A stretch of 34,783 nucleotides of DNA. Source: Candidatus Roizmanbacteria bacterium RIFCSPLOWO2_01_FULL_37_12 (GTDB lineage Bacteria; Patescibacteriota; Microgenomatia; UBA1406; GWC2-37-13). Positions 16,334 through 23,499 of this stretch are shown one piece after another (positions within the stretch are counted from its first letter, which is position 1; every line of letters begins with the position of its first letter). A model generated the notes under the pieces. The model made no database searches and was not told where the DNA came from. It saw nothing but the letters and a program-made list of their open reading frames with translations. The position numbers and the translations under genes were made by a program. Location of the stretch: NCBI GenBank assembly GCA_001789645.1, contig MGAG01000009.1, positions 699 through 35,481 of the forward strand. Reading direction: 5' to 3'.

Positions 16334-16442
16334 ATTTGTTAGATGGCAGTTGTGGGAGGGTTCCCGACAGCGCAGAGTCGAGGGCTATCGAATCCGAAGC
16401 GAGCACTGGCGGGAAGGAAACAACTGGCAGAATCTAACAAAT
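16334..16442. repeat. 109-base foldback (MITE-like) between pgeF and the zinc-ribbon gene
   Basis: ATTTGTTAGAT (16334-16344) is perfectly complementary to 16432-16442; further stems pair CAGTTG (16347-16352) with 16421-16426 and TTCCCG (16361-16366) with 16410-16415. The core is GC-rich, unlike the AT-rich arms and neighbours. It lies between convergent genes, so it may also act as a bidirectional terminator. There is no room for an open reading frame within it. Confidence 0.75.
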
Positions 16443-16453
16443 TTCAATGTAAA

Positions 16454-16951
16454 TTAATTTATCCACTGAACATAAGGACATCCGCTTGCCTCCCTAGTTG
16501 CAGGATCCCACTTATTGGTTGAACATTTTTTTAGCTTCTTCCCGCTTGCTGCCGTGTAGAGAATTAATTTGTTTCCGCATGTCGGACAGTCCTCGTCGAG
16601 ATTCTCGCTGGTTCCTTTTAACCACTCTACAAAATCACAGCCGCTTGAAGTTCTTGTTTCCGGATCCCACTTGTTAGTCGAACATCTTTTTAGCCTTTTA
16701 TCGAATCGTGTTGTCACTAAAAGCAGCGGCGAGCCGCATTTAGGGCATTTTTCATCCAATTGTTGTGGCGGAGTTTCAAGCCATTTGACAAAAGGACATC
16801 CTTCAACCTTTTTTGTCTCCGGATTCCAGCTTCCGGTTGAGCATCTCTGCATCTGCTTGCCAGATTTGGTCGTCGTAATCTCACCTAATGGATTTCCGCA
16901 CCTGGGACAGACTTCATTCGTGCTCGCAACCTGACTAACCTGATCTTGCAT
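16454..16951 (-). CDS. Protein of three tandem topoisomerase-type zinc ribbons
   Basis: The 165-residue protein is three copies of a roughly 54-residue unit. Each has CPxCG, then a basic hairpin ending in CST, then WxPxT and GCxFV-W: cysteines at 15, 18, 37 and 52, repeating at about 69 and 123. This is the four-cysteine zinc ribbon found at the C-terminus of bacterial DNA topoisomerase I, where it binds single-stranded DNA, but here it stands alone without a catalytic domain. A nucleic acid binding role is inferred. It converges on pgeF and is divergent from murC, sharing a symmetrical promoter region. No specific function is recognised. Confidence 0.8.
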   Translation of the reverse strand: MQDQVSQVASTNEVCPRCGNPLGEITTTKSGKQMQRCSTGSWNPETKKVEGCPFVKWLETPPQQLDEKCPKCGSPLLLVTTRFDKRLKRCSTNKWDPETRTSSGCDFVEWLKGTSENLDEDCPTCGNKLILYTAASGKKLKKCSTNKWDPATREASGCPYVQWIN

Positions 16952-16964
16952 ATATTAGTTATCT

Positions 16965-17001
16965 TTTATACATTAAATTAATAGGATTATCAATGTATAA
17001 T
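16965..17001. promoter_or_regulatory. Symmetrical divergent promoter region, zinc-ribbon gene and murC
   Basis: TTATACATT (16966-16974) and AATGTATAA (16992-17000) form a perfect 9-base inverted repeat that supplies a -10-like box on each strand: TATAAA reading leftward (16970-16965) and TATAAT reading rightward (16996-17001). The leftward one would give a leader of about 7 bases, the rightward one about 65 bases before the murC ATG at 17075. -35 boxes are weak. Confidence 0.5.
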
Positions 17002-17074
17002 TGAGATTGGGTTATTAATTCAATCCCATCCCGAAGCTAGAGATGAAGGAAATTTGCATTTTATAATATTTGGA

Positions 17075-18553
17075 ATGTTAAATCAATCAAAAAAAATTTA
17101 TATCGTAGGGATTAAGGGAGTTGCAATGTCCAATTTAGCTATAATTTTGAAGAAGATGGGTAAAGAAGTTGCCGGCTCGGATATTGAGGAAGAATTTATT
17201 ACCGACGAACTGCTAAAAAAAAATAAGATCGCTTGGCAAGTCGGATTTGATCCTAAAAATGTTCCGGCGAACACCGACCTGATCGTATACTCTGCAGCTC
17301 ATCGAGGAGATAAAAATCCACAAGTCAAAGAAGCTAAAAAGCGGGGAATTAAGATAATATCTCAAGCCGAACTTTTGGGACGGATTATCAAAGAATTTAA
17401 AACAGCTATAGCCGTCTGCGGTTGTCACGGCAAAACCACGACCTCTTCCCTGCTTTCATATGCCCTCATTAAGCTTGGAGCAAAACCAAGTTATTTAATC
17501 GGTAGTTCGGATTTTAACGGTTATCCAGGCGGTGATTTTACAGGAAAAAATTATTTTGTTGTTGAAGCCGACGAATACGGAGTTAATCCTCCTTTTGATT
17601 TAACACCAAAATTCCATTATCTCGCTCCCGATTACATCCTCTGTACAAACATCGATTTCGACCATCCTGATATCTATAATGACTTAAACGAAGTGAAAAA
17701 AGCCTATCTAAAATTCTTTGAAAAAATGCACAGTTTTTCGTCGAATGACAAAAAATATTACAAATCCAGTTTGATCTTCTGCGCAGATGATGAAAGTCTC
17801 ATGACCGTTGCCAAACGACTCCCTAAAATGTCTTTTTTAACTTATGGATATGGTAAAAAAGCTCATTTGCAGATTGTGAATGCTGCAATAAAAAGTCAAC
17901 ATTCTTCGTTTGAGTTGGTCTGTCATCCCGAACTTATTCGCCTCGCTGCGAAGCGGGGTCGATTTGACAAAATATCACTGGGGACCTTTCAAATCTCTCT
18001 TTTTGGAGAAAAAAATGTCTCAAATGCAGCCGGCGTAATTTTAGCTCTGCTTCGACTTGGATTTTCGCCTGACAAAATAAAAAAAGCCATAGCTGACTTT
18101 ACAGGAGCTAAAAGAAGATTTGAACTTCTGTTTGAAAAAAATGGTACATTATTGTTTGATGATTATGCTCATCATCCAAATGAAATAAAAGCATCAATAT
18201 CCGCCGCACGACTTCGTTTTCCCGGAAAAAGAATCATCATAATATTCCAACCCCACACCTTCTCTAGAACCCAGATACTGCTTAAGGACTTTGCCGAAAG
18301 TCTGAGTCTAGCTGATCAAGTATTTATTCTACCTATCTTTTCCTCTGCCCGCGAAAACCCAAAAAATTTTAAAATCACTTCCAAGGATTTAGTCAAACTA
18401 AGCCCAAATACATTAATCTTTGCAGATTCAAAATCAACGCTTTACAAATATCTAATATCTAATATCAGATATCAAGACATTGTTTTCACCATGGGCGCTG
18501 GAGACGTATATAAACTCAAAGATGATATAATTAAAATTATCGCTTCGCGATAA
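17075..18553 (+). CDS. murC: UDP-N-acetylmuramate--L-alanine ligase MurC
   Basis: MurC adds L-Ala to UDP-MurNAc. The N-terminal Rossmann motif is IYIVGIKGVAMSNLA (GIGGxGMS-like), the ATP loop is GCHGKTTTSS (residues 116-125), VEADEYG is the central motif and DDYAHHPNEIKAS the C-terminal MurC signature. I chose the ATG at 17075 over an in-frame TTG at 17054 because it directly precedes the first beta strand. The hairpin before GEKNVSNAAG is unusually long and is encoded by a repeat-like foldback (17921-17969). A second repeat-like stretch of ATATCTAAT words (18449-18475) encodes residues near the C-terminus. It ends in a small hairpin and is followed by murB. Confidence 0.94.
   Translation: MLNQSKKIYIVGIKGVAMSNLAIILKKMGKEVAGSDIEEEFITDELLKKNKIAWQVGFDPKNVPANTDLIVYSAAHRGDKNPQVKEAKKRGIKIISQAELLGRIIKEFKTAIAVCGCHGKTTTSSLLSYALIKLGAKPSYLIGSSDFNGYPGGDFTGKNYFVVEADEYGVNPPFDLTPKFHYLAPDYILCTNIDFDHPDIYNDLNEVKKAYLKFFEKMHSFSSNDKKYYKSSLIFCADDESLMTVAKRLPKMSFLTYGYGKKAHLQIVNAAIKSQHSSFELVCHPELIRLAAKRGRFDKISLGTFQISLFGEKNVSNAAGVILALLRLGFSPDKIKKAIADFTGAKRRFELLFEKNGTLLFDDYAHHPNEIKASISAARLRFPGKRIIIIFQPHTFSRTQILLKDFAESLSLADQVFILPIFSSARENPKNFKITSKDLVKLSPNTLIFADSKSTLYKYLISNIRYQDIVFTMGAGDVYKLKDDIIKIIASR
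17921..17969. repeat. In-frame palindromic repeat-like insert in murC
   Basis: TGTCA (17921-17925) pairs with TGACA (17965-17969), and inside them CCTCGCT (17941-17947) pairs with AGCGGGG (17952-17958, one G-T) around a GCGA tetraloop. It encodes CHPELIRLAAKRGRFD at a turn that is short in ordinary MurC proteins. Its composition resembles the intergenic GC-rich foldbacks. Confidence 0.55.
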
Positions 18554-18554
18554 T
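18536..18554 (+). terminator. Small hairpin at the murC stop
   Basis: ATTATCG (18536-18542) and CGATAAT (18548-18554) pair around a CTTCG loop and overlap the TAA stop; TTTTAT follows. It may be a weak terminator or only a stability element. The stem is short and the T-run brief. Confidence 0.35.
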
Positions 18555-18608
18555 TTTATCCTGAGCGACCACTTACATTATTTGGGAGTCGAAGGATCCC
18601 AATAAAAT
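18553..18608. repeat. GC-rich dispersed foldback (CCTGAGCGA...TCGAAGG family) before murB
   Basis: ATTTTAT (18553-18559) pairs with 18602-18608, ATCCT (18558-18562) with AGGAT (18593-18597), and CGAC (18566-18569) with 18588-18591. The right arm ends on the base directly before the murB ATG. The core words recur at 24566-24595 and, in the opposite orientation and diverged, at 20893-20930. Confidence 0.7.
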
Positions 18609-19520
18609 ATGACTAACTTAAAAAACAAATTAGAGAAATATTTAGGTTCAAATCGCATAAAAGAGAACTTCAATCTCTCACCCTATCTTACTTTGCGGAC
18701 TAAAACAACAGCCGAGTATTATTTTGAAGCAGACTCGCGAAACGATCTGGTAAATGCAAAAAAGGTTTCTCTAAAGTTGAAACTACCGCTTCTTATTCTT
18801 GGAGGGGGTTCAAATTTGGCAGTAATTAACAAAAAGCTGAACGGGTTGGTAGTTAGAAATAAATATATTCACAAAAAAATTGAAGTCAATAAAAACGCAG
18901 TAATGCTAAATGTATCATCCGGATATCCGATCACAAAATTAGCCAAAGAACTGGCTGAATACGGATATGAAGGTCTTGAATTTCACTTCGGATTACCGGG
19001 CACAATCGGCGGCGCATTGTACATGAACTCTAAATGGACAAAACCAACTGTGTACGTAGGTGACAATCTTGTATCTGCAGTACTTCTCGACCGTGACGGC
19101 AGTGAAAAAAAAGTAAACAGGTCATATTTTAACTTTGCATACGATCAAAGCAGTCTGCAAAAAAATAAAGAAATGGTTCTTGAGGCTAATTTCAAACTAA
19201 AAAAATCTGATCCTCAAAAGACCAGGCAGCACGCTGATTTCGCCATGAAATATAGAAAACTGACTCAACCTTTTGGTGTATTCACCAGCGGCTGCTTTTT
19301 TAGGAATATTAACGATCAATCGGCGGGTAGACTTATTGATCTGGCGGGACTTAAAAACACCAGGGTAGGAAAATTTCACGTATCGGATAAACACGCCAAC
19401 TTTATTATTCATGACGGGAGCGGAGATCCGAATGATCTTAAAAAACTATTACTTTTAATTAAGAAAAAAGTTAAGGATAAATTCGGCATAACGCTTCAAG
19501 AGGAGGTTATTGTAATTTAA
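18609..19520 (+). CDS. murB: UDP-N-acetylenolpyruvoylglucosamine reductase MurB
   Basis: MurB reduces the enolpyruvyl group made by MurA, using FAD and NADPH, to give UDP-MurNAc. The 303-residue protein shows the FAD-binding LLILGGGSNLAV (about residues 60-71), HFGLPGTIGGALYMNS, and the C-terminal SGCFFRN...AGRLIDLAGLKNTRVGKFHVSDKHANFIIHDG block. SGCFF contributes the active-site Ser position and FHVSDKHANF is the family signature. Length matches type II MurB. It lies between murC and murA. An AAGGA 12 bases upstream belongs to the foldback and is too distant to be a convincing ribosome site. Confidence 0.94.
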   Translation: MTNLKNKLEKYLGSNRIKENFNLSPYLTLRTKTTAEYYFEADSRNDLVNAKKVSLKLKLPLLILGGGSNLAVINKKLNGLVVRNKYIHKKIEVNKNAVMLNVSSGYPITKLAKELAEYGYEGLEFHFGLPGTIGGALYMNSKWTKPTVYVGDNLVSAVLLDRDGSEKKVNRSYFNFAYDQSSLQKNKEMVLEANFKLKKSDPQKTRQHADFAMKYRKLTQPFGVFTSGCFFRNINDQSAGRLIDLAGLKNTRVGKFHVSDKHANFIIHDGSGDPNDLKKLLLLIKKKVKDKFGITLQEEVIVI

Positions 19521-19563
19521 CCGTCTGCAAGCTGACCAGTTAACCGAATATCATGATTTAAAT

Positions 19564-20889
19564 ATGGAGAATTCATTCATAATCAAAGGAGGGAAACTGT
19601 TAAAAGGAGCAATTACTCTGTCCGGTGCAAAAAACGTCGCGCTAAAAGTGATTATCGCCGCATTACTTTTGGATCAAGAGGTTACGTTGAAAAACATTCC
19701 ACGCATAAACGACGTTCATGAACTTCTGCACCTAATCGGATCGCTTGGCGCAAAAGCCGAGTTTGCTGCTGAGCACACGGTTGTTGTCGACGGCAGGACC
19801 CTTAGATTAAATAGGGTCGATCTTTTGCATGCTGCAAAAATCAGAGTTTCTTTTATGCTTTTTGCTCCTCTGCTTTATAAATTTTCACTCTGTTATGTTC
19901 CTAATCCGGGTGGTTGCAGAATAGGAGCTAGGCCAATCGATCGTATTGTCGAGGGTATGAAAAAACTGGGGATAACTATCGAGTACGACTCTGATACTGG
20001 TTATTACCAAGCTCAAATGAAAACCAAACCTGCCGGCTTTTACAGATTTCCCAAAATCACCCATACGGGAACAGAGCTTCTGATCATGCTTTCAGTCTTT
20101 GGCAGGGATAAAATTATCTTAGAAAACACTGCTCTGGAACCCGAAATTGATGAGCTTGTCCGCTTCTTAAATTTAGCGGGAGCAAAAATTCAAAAAAACG
20201 GCAAAAAGATTTTCATCACGCCTGTTGAAAAATTAATCCTAAATCAACCGTTTGAAATTATCACAGACAGAAACGAGGCAATCACGTTTGCGGTTTTAGC
20301 AGTAGCAACAAAAGGCGAAGTAACAATCTCTTCAATAACTCCCGAAAATATTCAGTCATTCTTGCAAAAAATGAAGGAGGTCGGAGCCGGAGTTGAGGTT
20401 TTGGGAAAAACTTTGATCAGATTTTACTATAAAGGACCGCTTAGATCTTCCCAAATTCACACCCAGCCACACCCCGGATTCATGACCGATTGGCAACCAA
20501 ATTGGGCGGTTCTTATGACACAGGCCAAGGGAGATTCGCTAATCTACGAAAGGGTCTTTGAAAACCGTTTTTCCTACGTCGAGGAACTTCGTAAGCTTGG
20601 AGCGGATATTGACTTTGTAAAAGTCCCGGTCATAAATCCCGCGGAATACTTCTTCTTTAATTTTAATCCGAATAAAAAGTATAACCAGGCAATCAAAATA
20701 AGGGGACCGCAAAAACTACACGGTGGAGCCTTAAGTATTGCCGATTTGCGTGCAGGGGCTACTCTGATAATAGCCGCATTGATTGCCGAAGGAGAGTCTG
20801 TAGTTAACGGAGTCTCTATCCTTGAGCGGGGTTATGAAAACTTTGTCCAAAAAGTGACAAGCTTAGGTGGAGATATTAAGAAAATATAA
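19564..20889 (+). CDS. murA: UDP-N-acetylglucosamine 1-carboxyvinyltransferase MurA
   Basis: MurA transfers enolpyruvate from PEP to UDP-GlcNAc, the first committed step of peptidoglycan synthesis. The 441-residue protein has the usual two-domain EPSP-synthase-like length. LSGAKNVALKVIIAALL (Lys and Asn of the substrate site) is at the N-terminus; the active-site loop NPGGCRIGARPID keeps the Cys that fosfomycin alkylates; the EITTDRNEAIT-like ITDRNEAITFAVLA and DLRAGATLIIAALIAEGES close the family pattern. The 43-base gap before it has only an ATCATGAT palindrome and no ribosome site. Confidence 0.95.
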   Translation: MENSFIIKGGKLLKGAITLSGAKNVALKVIIAALLLDQEVTLKNIPRINDVHELLHLIGSLGAKAEFAAEHTVVVDGRTLRLNRVDLLHAAKIRVSFMLFAPLLYKFSLCYVPNPGGCRIGARPIDRIVEGMKKLGITIEYDSDTGYYQAQMKTKPAGFYRFPKITHTGTELLIMLSVFGRDKIILENTALEPEIDELVRFLNLAGAKIQKNGKKIFITPVEKLILNQPFEIITDRNEAITFAVLAVATKGEVTISSITPENIQSFLQKMKEVGAGVEVLGKTLIRFYYKGPLRSSQIHTQPHPGFMTDWQPNWAVLMTQAKGDSLIYERVFENRFSYVEELRKLGADIDFVKVPVINPAEYFFFNFNPNKKYNQAIKIRGPQKLHGGALSIADLRAGATLIIAALIAEGESVVNGVSILERGYENFVQKVTSLGGDIKKI

Positions 20890-20892
20890 TCC

Positions 20893-20930
20893 ATTCGACT
20901 CGCTCAGGATCATAGTGAGTGTAATCGAAC
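20893..20930. repeat. Short foldback between murA and the nucleotidyltransferase gene
   Basis: TTCGA (20894-20898) pairs with TCGAA (20925-20929), and CTCA (20903-20906) with TGAG (20916-20919). The words TTCGACTCGCTCAGGAT match the reverse complement of the right- and left-arm words of the 18553 and 24566 elements. It fills the gap up to the ATG at 20932. Confidence 0.6.
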
Positions 20931-20931
20931 T

Positions 20932-22143
20932 ATGACAAAACTAAAAAATATTCTTATTCTCGCCGGCGGTGATGGTTCCCGTTTTTGGCCTTTAAAAAGA
21001 AAGAGTTATTTTCCATTTTTAGGAAAACCGTTGCTTCTTTATCTGATTGAAAATATCGATCAGTACGCTGAAAAAATTATCGTCGTCGTTAACTCTGCCG
21101 ATGTGCAACTGATTGATACACTGAATTTAAATTCTAAAATTACAGCGGTGGAACAAAACTCAAGTTCAGCTGGACAAGCCGGAGCAATTATTTCGGCTAA
21201 AAATAAATTAAAGGGAGAGGTGCTCGTTTTGAACGCCGAGGATTTATTTAATTTTGAAATTTTGCGGCAGTATATTGATATTTTAAAGTCCTCCCGTCCT
21301 GAAATAATTTTACTCGCAAAAAAAGTCGACAAATATTTTTCCGGAGGATATTTTAATCTAGAAAAAAATAGGGTGAAAGAAATTATTGAAAAACCTAAAC
21401 CGGAGCAAACTCCCTCAAATTTAGTCAGACTTGTAGTGGACTACTTTAAAGATTTTAGCCTGCTGGTTAATGCTATCGTCAAGACTAAAACCAACCGTGA
21501 CGACCAATACGAACAGGCAATTAATGCACTGATTTACAAAACAGGCCCAGCCGATTACATTACCTATACTGATTTTTGGTATCCTCTTAAGTATTCTTGG
21601 CAGGTGCTGCCCATGCTAAGTTATTTTTTAAAATCCTTGAACAAAGATGAAATACGGCTTGGGAAAAATGTTAAGATCGCCGCAACGGCAAAATTTGTCG
21701 GGCCTTGTTTTATCGACGATGATACGGTAATCGGTGATTTTACCCTAATCAGACAGAGTCAAATCGGTAAAAACTGCTTGATCGGGGGGCATTCTGAAGT
21801 AACTAGATCGTATTTGGGCGATAATGTTTACTTGCACAGGAACTACGTCGGCGACTCTGTTTTGGCTGAAAATATTATGTTTGGCGCTCAAGCCGCGACC
21901 GCCAACTTCAGATTTGATGCAAAATCAATTGCTTCAAAGCTTGCCGGAAAAAAAATTGATTCAAACCTTGTTAAATTCGGCGCGGTAGTCGGCGAAGGTT
22001 CAAAAATTGGGGTTAATGCCACACTTCTTCCGGGCGTCAAAATCGGAAAAAATACTTTTGTCGGACCCGGAGAAATAATATATGAAGATATCAAAGATAA
22101 TATATTTGTCTTGCAGGGAAAACAGACTAAAAATTTAGTATGA
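20932..22143 (+). CDS. Sugar-phosphate nucleotidyltransferase with left-handed beta-helix domain (GlmU-like)
   Basis: The N-terminal half (about 1-230) is a nucleotidyltransferase fold beginning ILILAGGDGSRFWPLKRKS. This loop resembles ManC-type guanylyltransferases (GGxGTRLWPLSRKSYPK) but lacks the usual PK, reading FPFLGKP instead. The C-terminal half has hexapeptide beta-helix repeats (TVIGDFTLIRQSQIGKNCLIG...) and the segment QAATANFRFD, similar to TANLRFD of archaeal bifunctional GlmU-like enzymes that make UDP-GlcNAc. Between murA and yvcK, a role in supplying UDP-GlcNAc is plausible, but the substrate is not fixed by the sequence. It overlaps yvcK by four bases (ATGA). Confidence 0.75.
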   Translation: MTKLKNILILAGGDGSRFWPLKRKSYFPFLGKPLLLYLIENIDQYAEKIIVVVNSADVQLIDTLNLNSKITAVEQNSSSAGQAGAIISAKNKLKGEVLVLNAEDLFNFEILRQYIDILKSSRPEIILLAKKVDKYFSGGYFNLEKNRVKEIIEKPKPEQTPSNLVRLVVDYFKDFSLLVNAIVKTKTNRDDQYEQAINALIYKTGPADYITYTDFWYPLKYSWQVLPMLSYFLKSLNKDEIRLGKNVKIAATAKFVGPCFIDDDTVIGDFTLIRQSQIGKNCLIGGHSEVTRSYLGDNVYLHRNYVGDSVLAENIMFGAQAATANFRFDAKSIASKLAGKKIDSNLVKFGAVVGEGSKIGVNATLLPGVKIGKNTFVGPGEIIYEDIKDNIFVLQGKQTKNLV

Positions 22144-23123
22144 AAAAAATCACGGTCATCGGTGGCGGAACGGGAACTTTTGTCGTTCTGTCCGGTCTTA
22201 AGCAATATCCGCTTAATCTTGGTGTGATTGTAACCATGATGGACTCTGGAGGATCTACAGGCAAACTTAGAGATCAATTGGGAGTTTTACCTCCGGGAGA
22301 TTTACGCCAAGCGCTGGTTGCTCTTTCAGAAGCTCCCCTGTTATGGAGAAAATTATTTTTATACAGATTTGAAAATGGGGATTTTGCAGGCCATAATTTT
22401 GGAAATTTATTTTTATCGGCACTCGAAAAAGTAAGCACTAACTACGATGAAGTCATGGACACAGTAAGCTATGTCTTAAAAACAAAAGGTCATGTTTTTC
22501 CGGTAACCTATCAAAAAACTAATTTGTGCGTAGAATATGAAAGCGGCAGCATAATCAAAGGTGAAGGAAATATAGACAAAAACTACAAGGAAACAAGCCG
22601 GGTTAAAAAAGCTTATCTTGAACCGACGGTTTTGGCAAACCCAAAAGCAATCAGGCAATTATCAGAATCAGATTTCATTATTGTTGGCCCGGGTGACATG
22701 TACGCAAGCATCGTGCCAGTACTTCTGGTTAATGGAATTAAGGAAGCCTTGATAAAAAGTTCAGCAAAAATTATTTACAATCTCAATCTTATGACTAAAT
22801 CTGGTCAGACACCTAAATATAAAGCTAGCGATCATATTTCAGATCTAGAAAAATATTTAGGCAGAACATTGGATTATATTATCTTAAATAACGCAGAATT
22901 GCCCCTTGATATTGTACAATGGTATAAATCCCAACATGAACAGCCGGTTGAAAACGATTTACATCTCTTAAGCATGAAGAGTAAAATAATAGAAGCAGAT
23001 GTTGTAGATAAAAAAAATTATTCAAAATCGAGTGCCGATAAATTTGTTGATCCACTGGTTCGAAGCATTCTGCGCCATGATTCAACTAAATTAGCTAAAA
23101 TTCTGAAAAAGATTGTTATATGA
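22140..23123 (+). CDS. yvcK: YvcK/CofD-like UDP-GlcNAc-binding regulator
   Basis: YvcK-type proteins share the CofD fold; in Bacillus and relatives they bind UDP-GlcNAc and influence wall precursor supply and PBP1 placement. The 327-residue protein opens with ITVIGGGTGTFVVLSGLK, then MMDSGGSTGKLRDQLGVLPPGDLRQALVAL, GHNFGNLFLSAL and VGPGDMYASIVPVLLV, all YvcK-family motifs. It has no membrane segment. It is translationally coupled by ATGA overlaps to the upstream nucleotidyltransferase and the downstream kinase, which fits a role at the UDP-GlcNAc node. A true F420 CofD activity is unlikely in this context. Confidence 0.9.
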   Translation: MKKITVIGGGTGTFVVLSGLKQYPLNLGVIVTMMDSGGSTGKLRDQLGVLPPGDLRQALVALSEAPLLWRKLFLYRFENGDFAGHNFGNLFLSALEKVSTNYDEVMDTVSYVLKTKGHVFPVTYQKTNLCVEYESGSIIKGEGNIDKNYKETSRVKKAYLEPTVLANPKAIRQLSESDFIIVGPGDMYASIVPVLLVNGIKEALIKSSAKIIYNLNLMTKSGQTPKYKASDHISDLEKYLGRTLDYIILNNAELPLDIVQWYKSQHEQPVENDLHLLSMKSKIIEADVVDKKNYSKSSADKFVDPLVRSILRHDSTKLAKILKKIVI

Positions 23124-23488
23124 TCAAAAAACACGTTTTTTCCTTTAAAAATGCAGTTACCGGGATTGTCTGGACATTCAAAACCCAAAGCAATATTAAA
23201 ATCCATTTATTTCTTTCCGTATTTTCCATCCTCGCCGGAATCAAGCTTGAAATTTCCTTCCTGGAATTTATTATCATCTTTGTCCTAATCGGGGTAGGGC
23301 TTGCGATCGAAACCTTAAATACCGCAATCGAAGAAGCCATAGACGCACTGCACAAAGATTATAGCGAACAGATAAAGATTGCCAAAGACGCATCAGCGGC
23401 AGCCATGCTGATCTTTGCCGTTACCGCACTTTTCATAGCCGGTCTTATATTTATGCCCAGAATCATTTTGCTAATAACTAATATCTAA
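23120..23488 (+). CDS. dgkA: DgkA-family membrane kinase, probably undecaprenol kinase
   Basis: A 122-residue protein of the DgkA family with three hydrophobic segments. The catalytic motif is IETLNTAIEEAID (about 61-73, Glu-x2-Asn-Thr-Ala-Ile-Glu), followed by AKDASAAAML. Gram-positive-like members phosphorylate undecaprenol rather than diacylglycerol, which would return lipid carrier to the lipid II cycle; the location between yvcK and mraY supports that, but substrate is inferred. It overlaps yvcK by four bases. Its last codons and the short gap to mraY consist of the word TAATATCTAATATCT, also found inside murC. Confidence 0.88.
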   Translation: MIKKHVFSFKNAVTGIVWTFKTQSNIKIHLFLSVFSILAGIKLEISFLEFIIIFVLIGVGLAIETLNTAIEEAIDALHKDYSEQIKIAKDASAAAMLIFAVTALFIAGLIFMPRIILLITNI

Positions 23489-23499
23489 TATCTATTTTT

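Noticed and set aside
17054-17074. TTG start seven codons upstream of the murC ATG
   Set aside because: It adds residues before the first beta strand and the nearby AAGGA is too close to it to act as a ribosome site.
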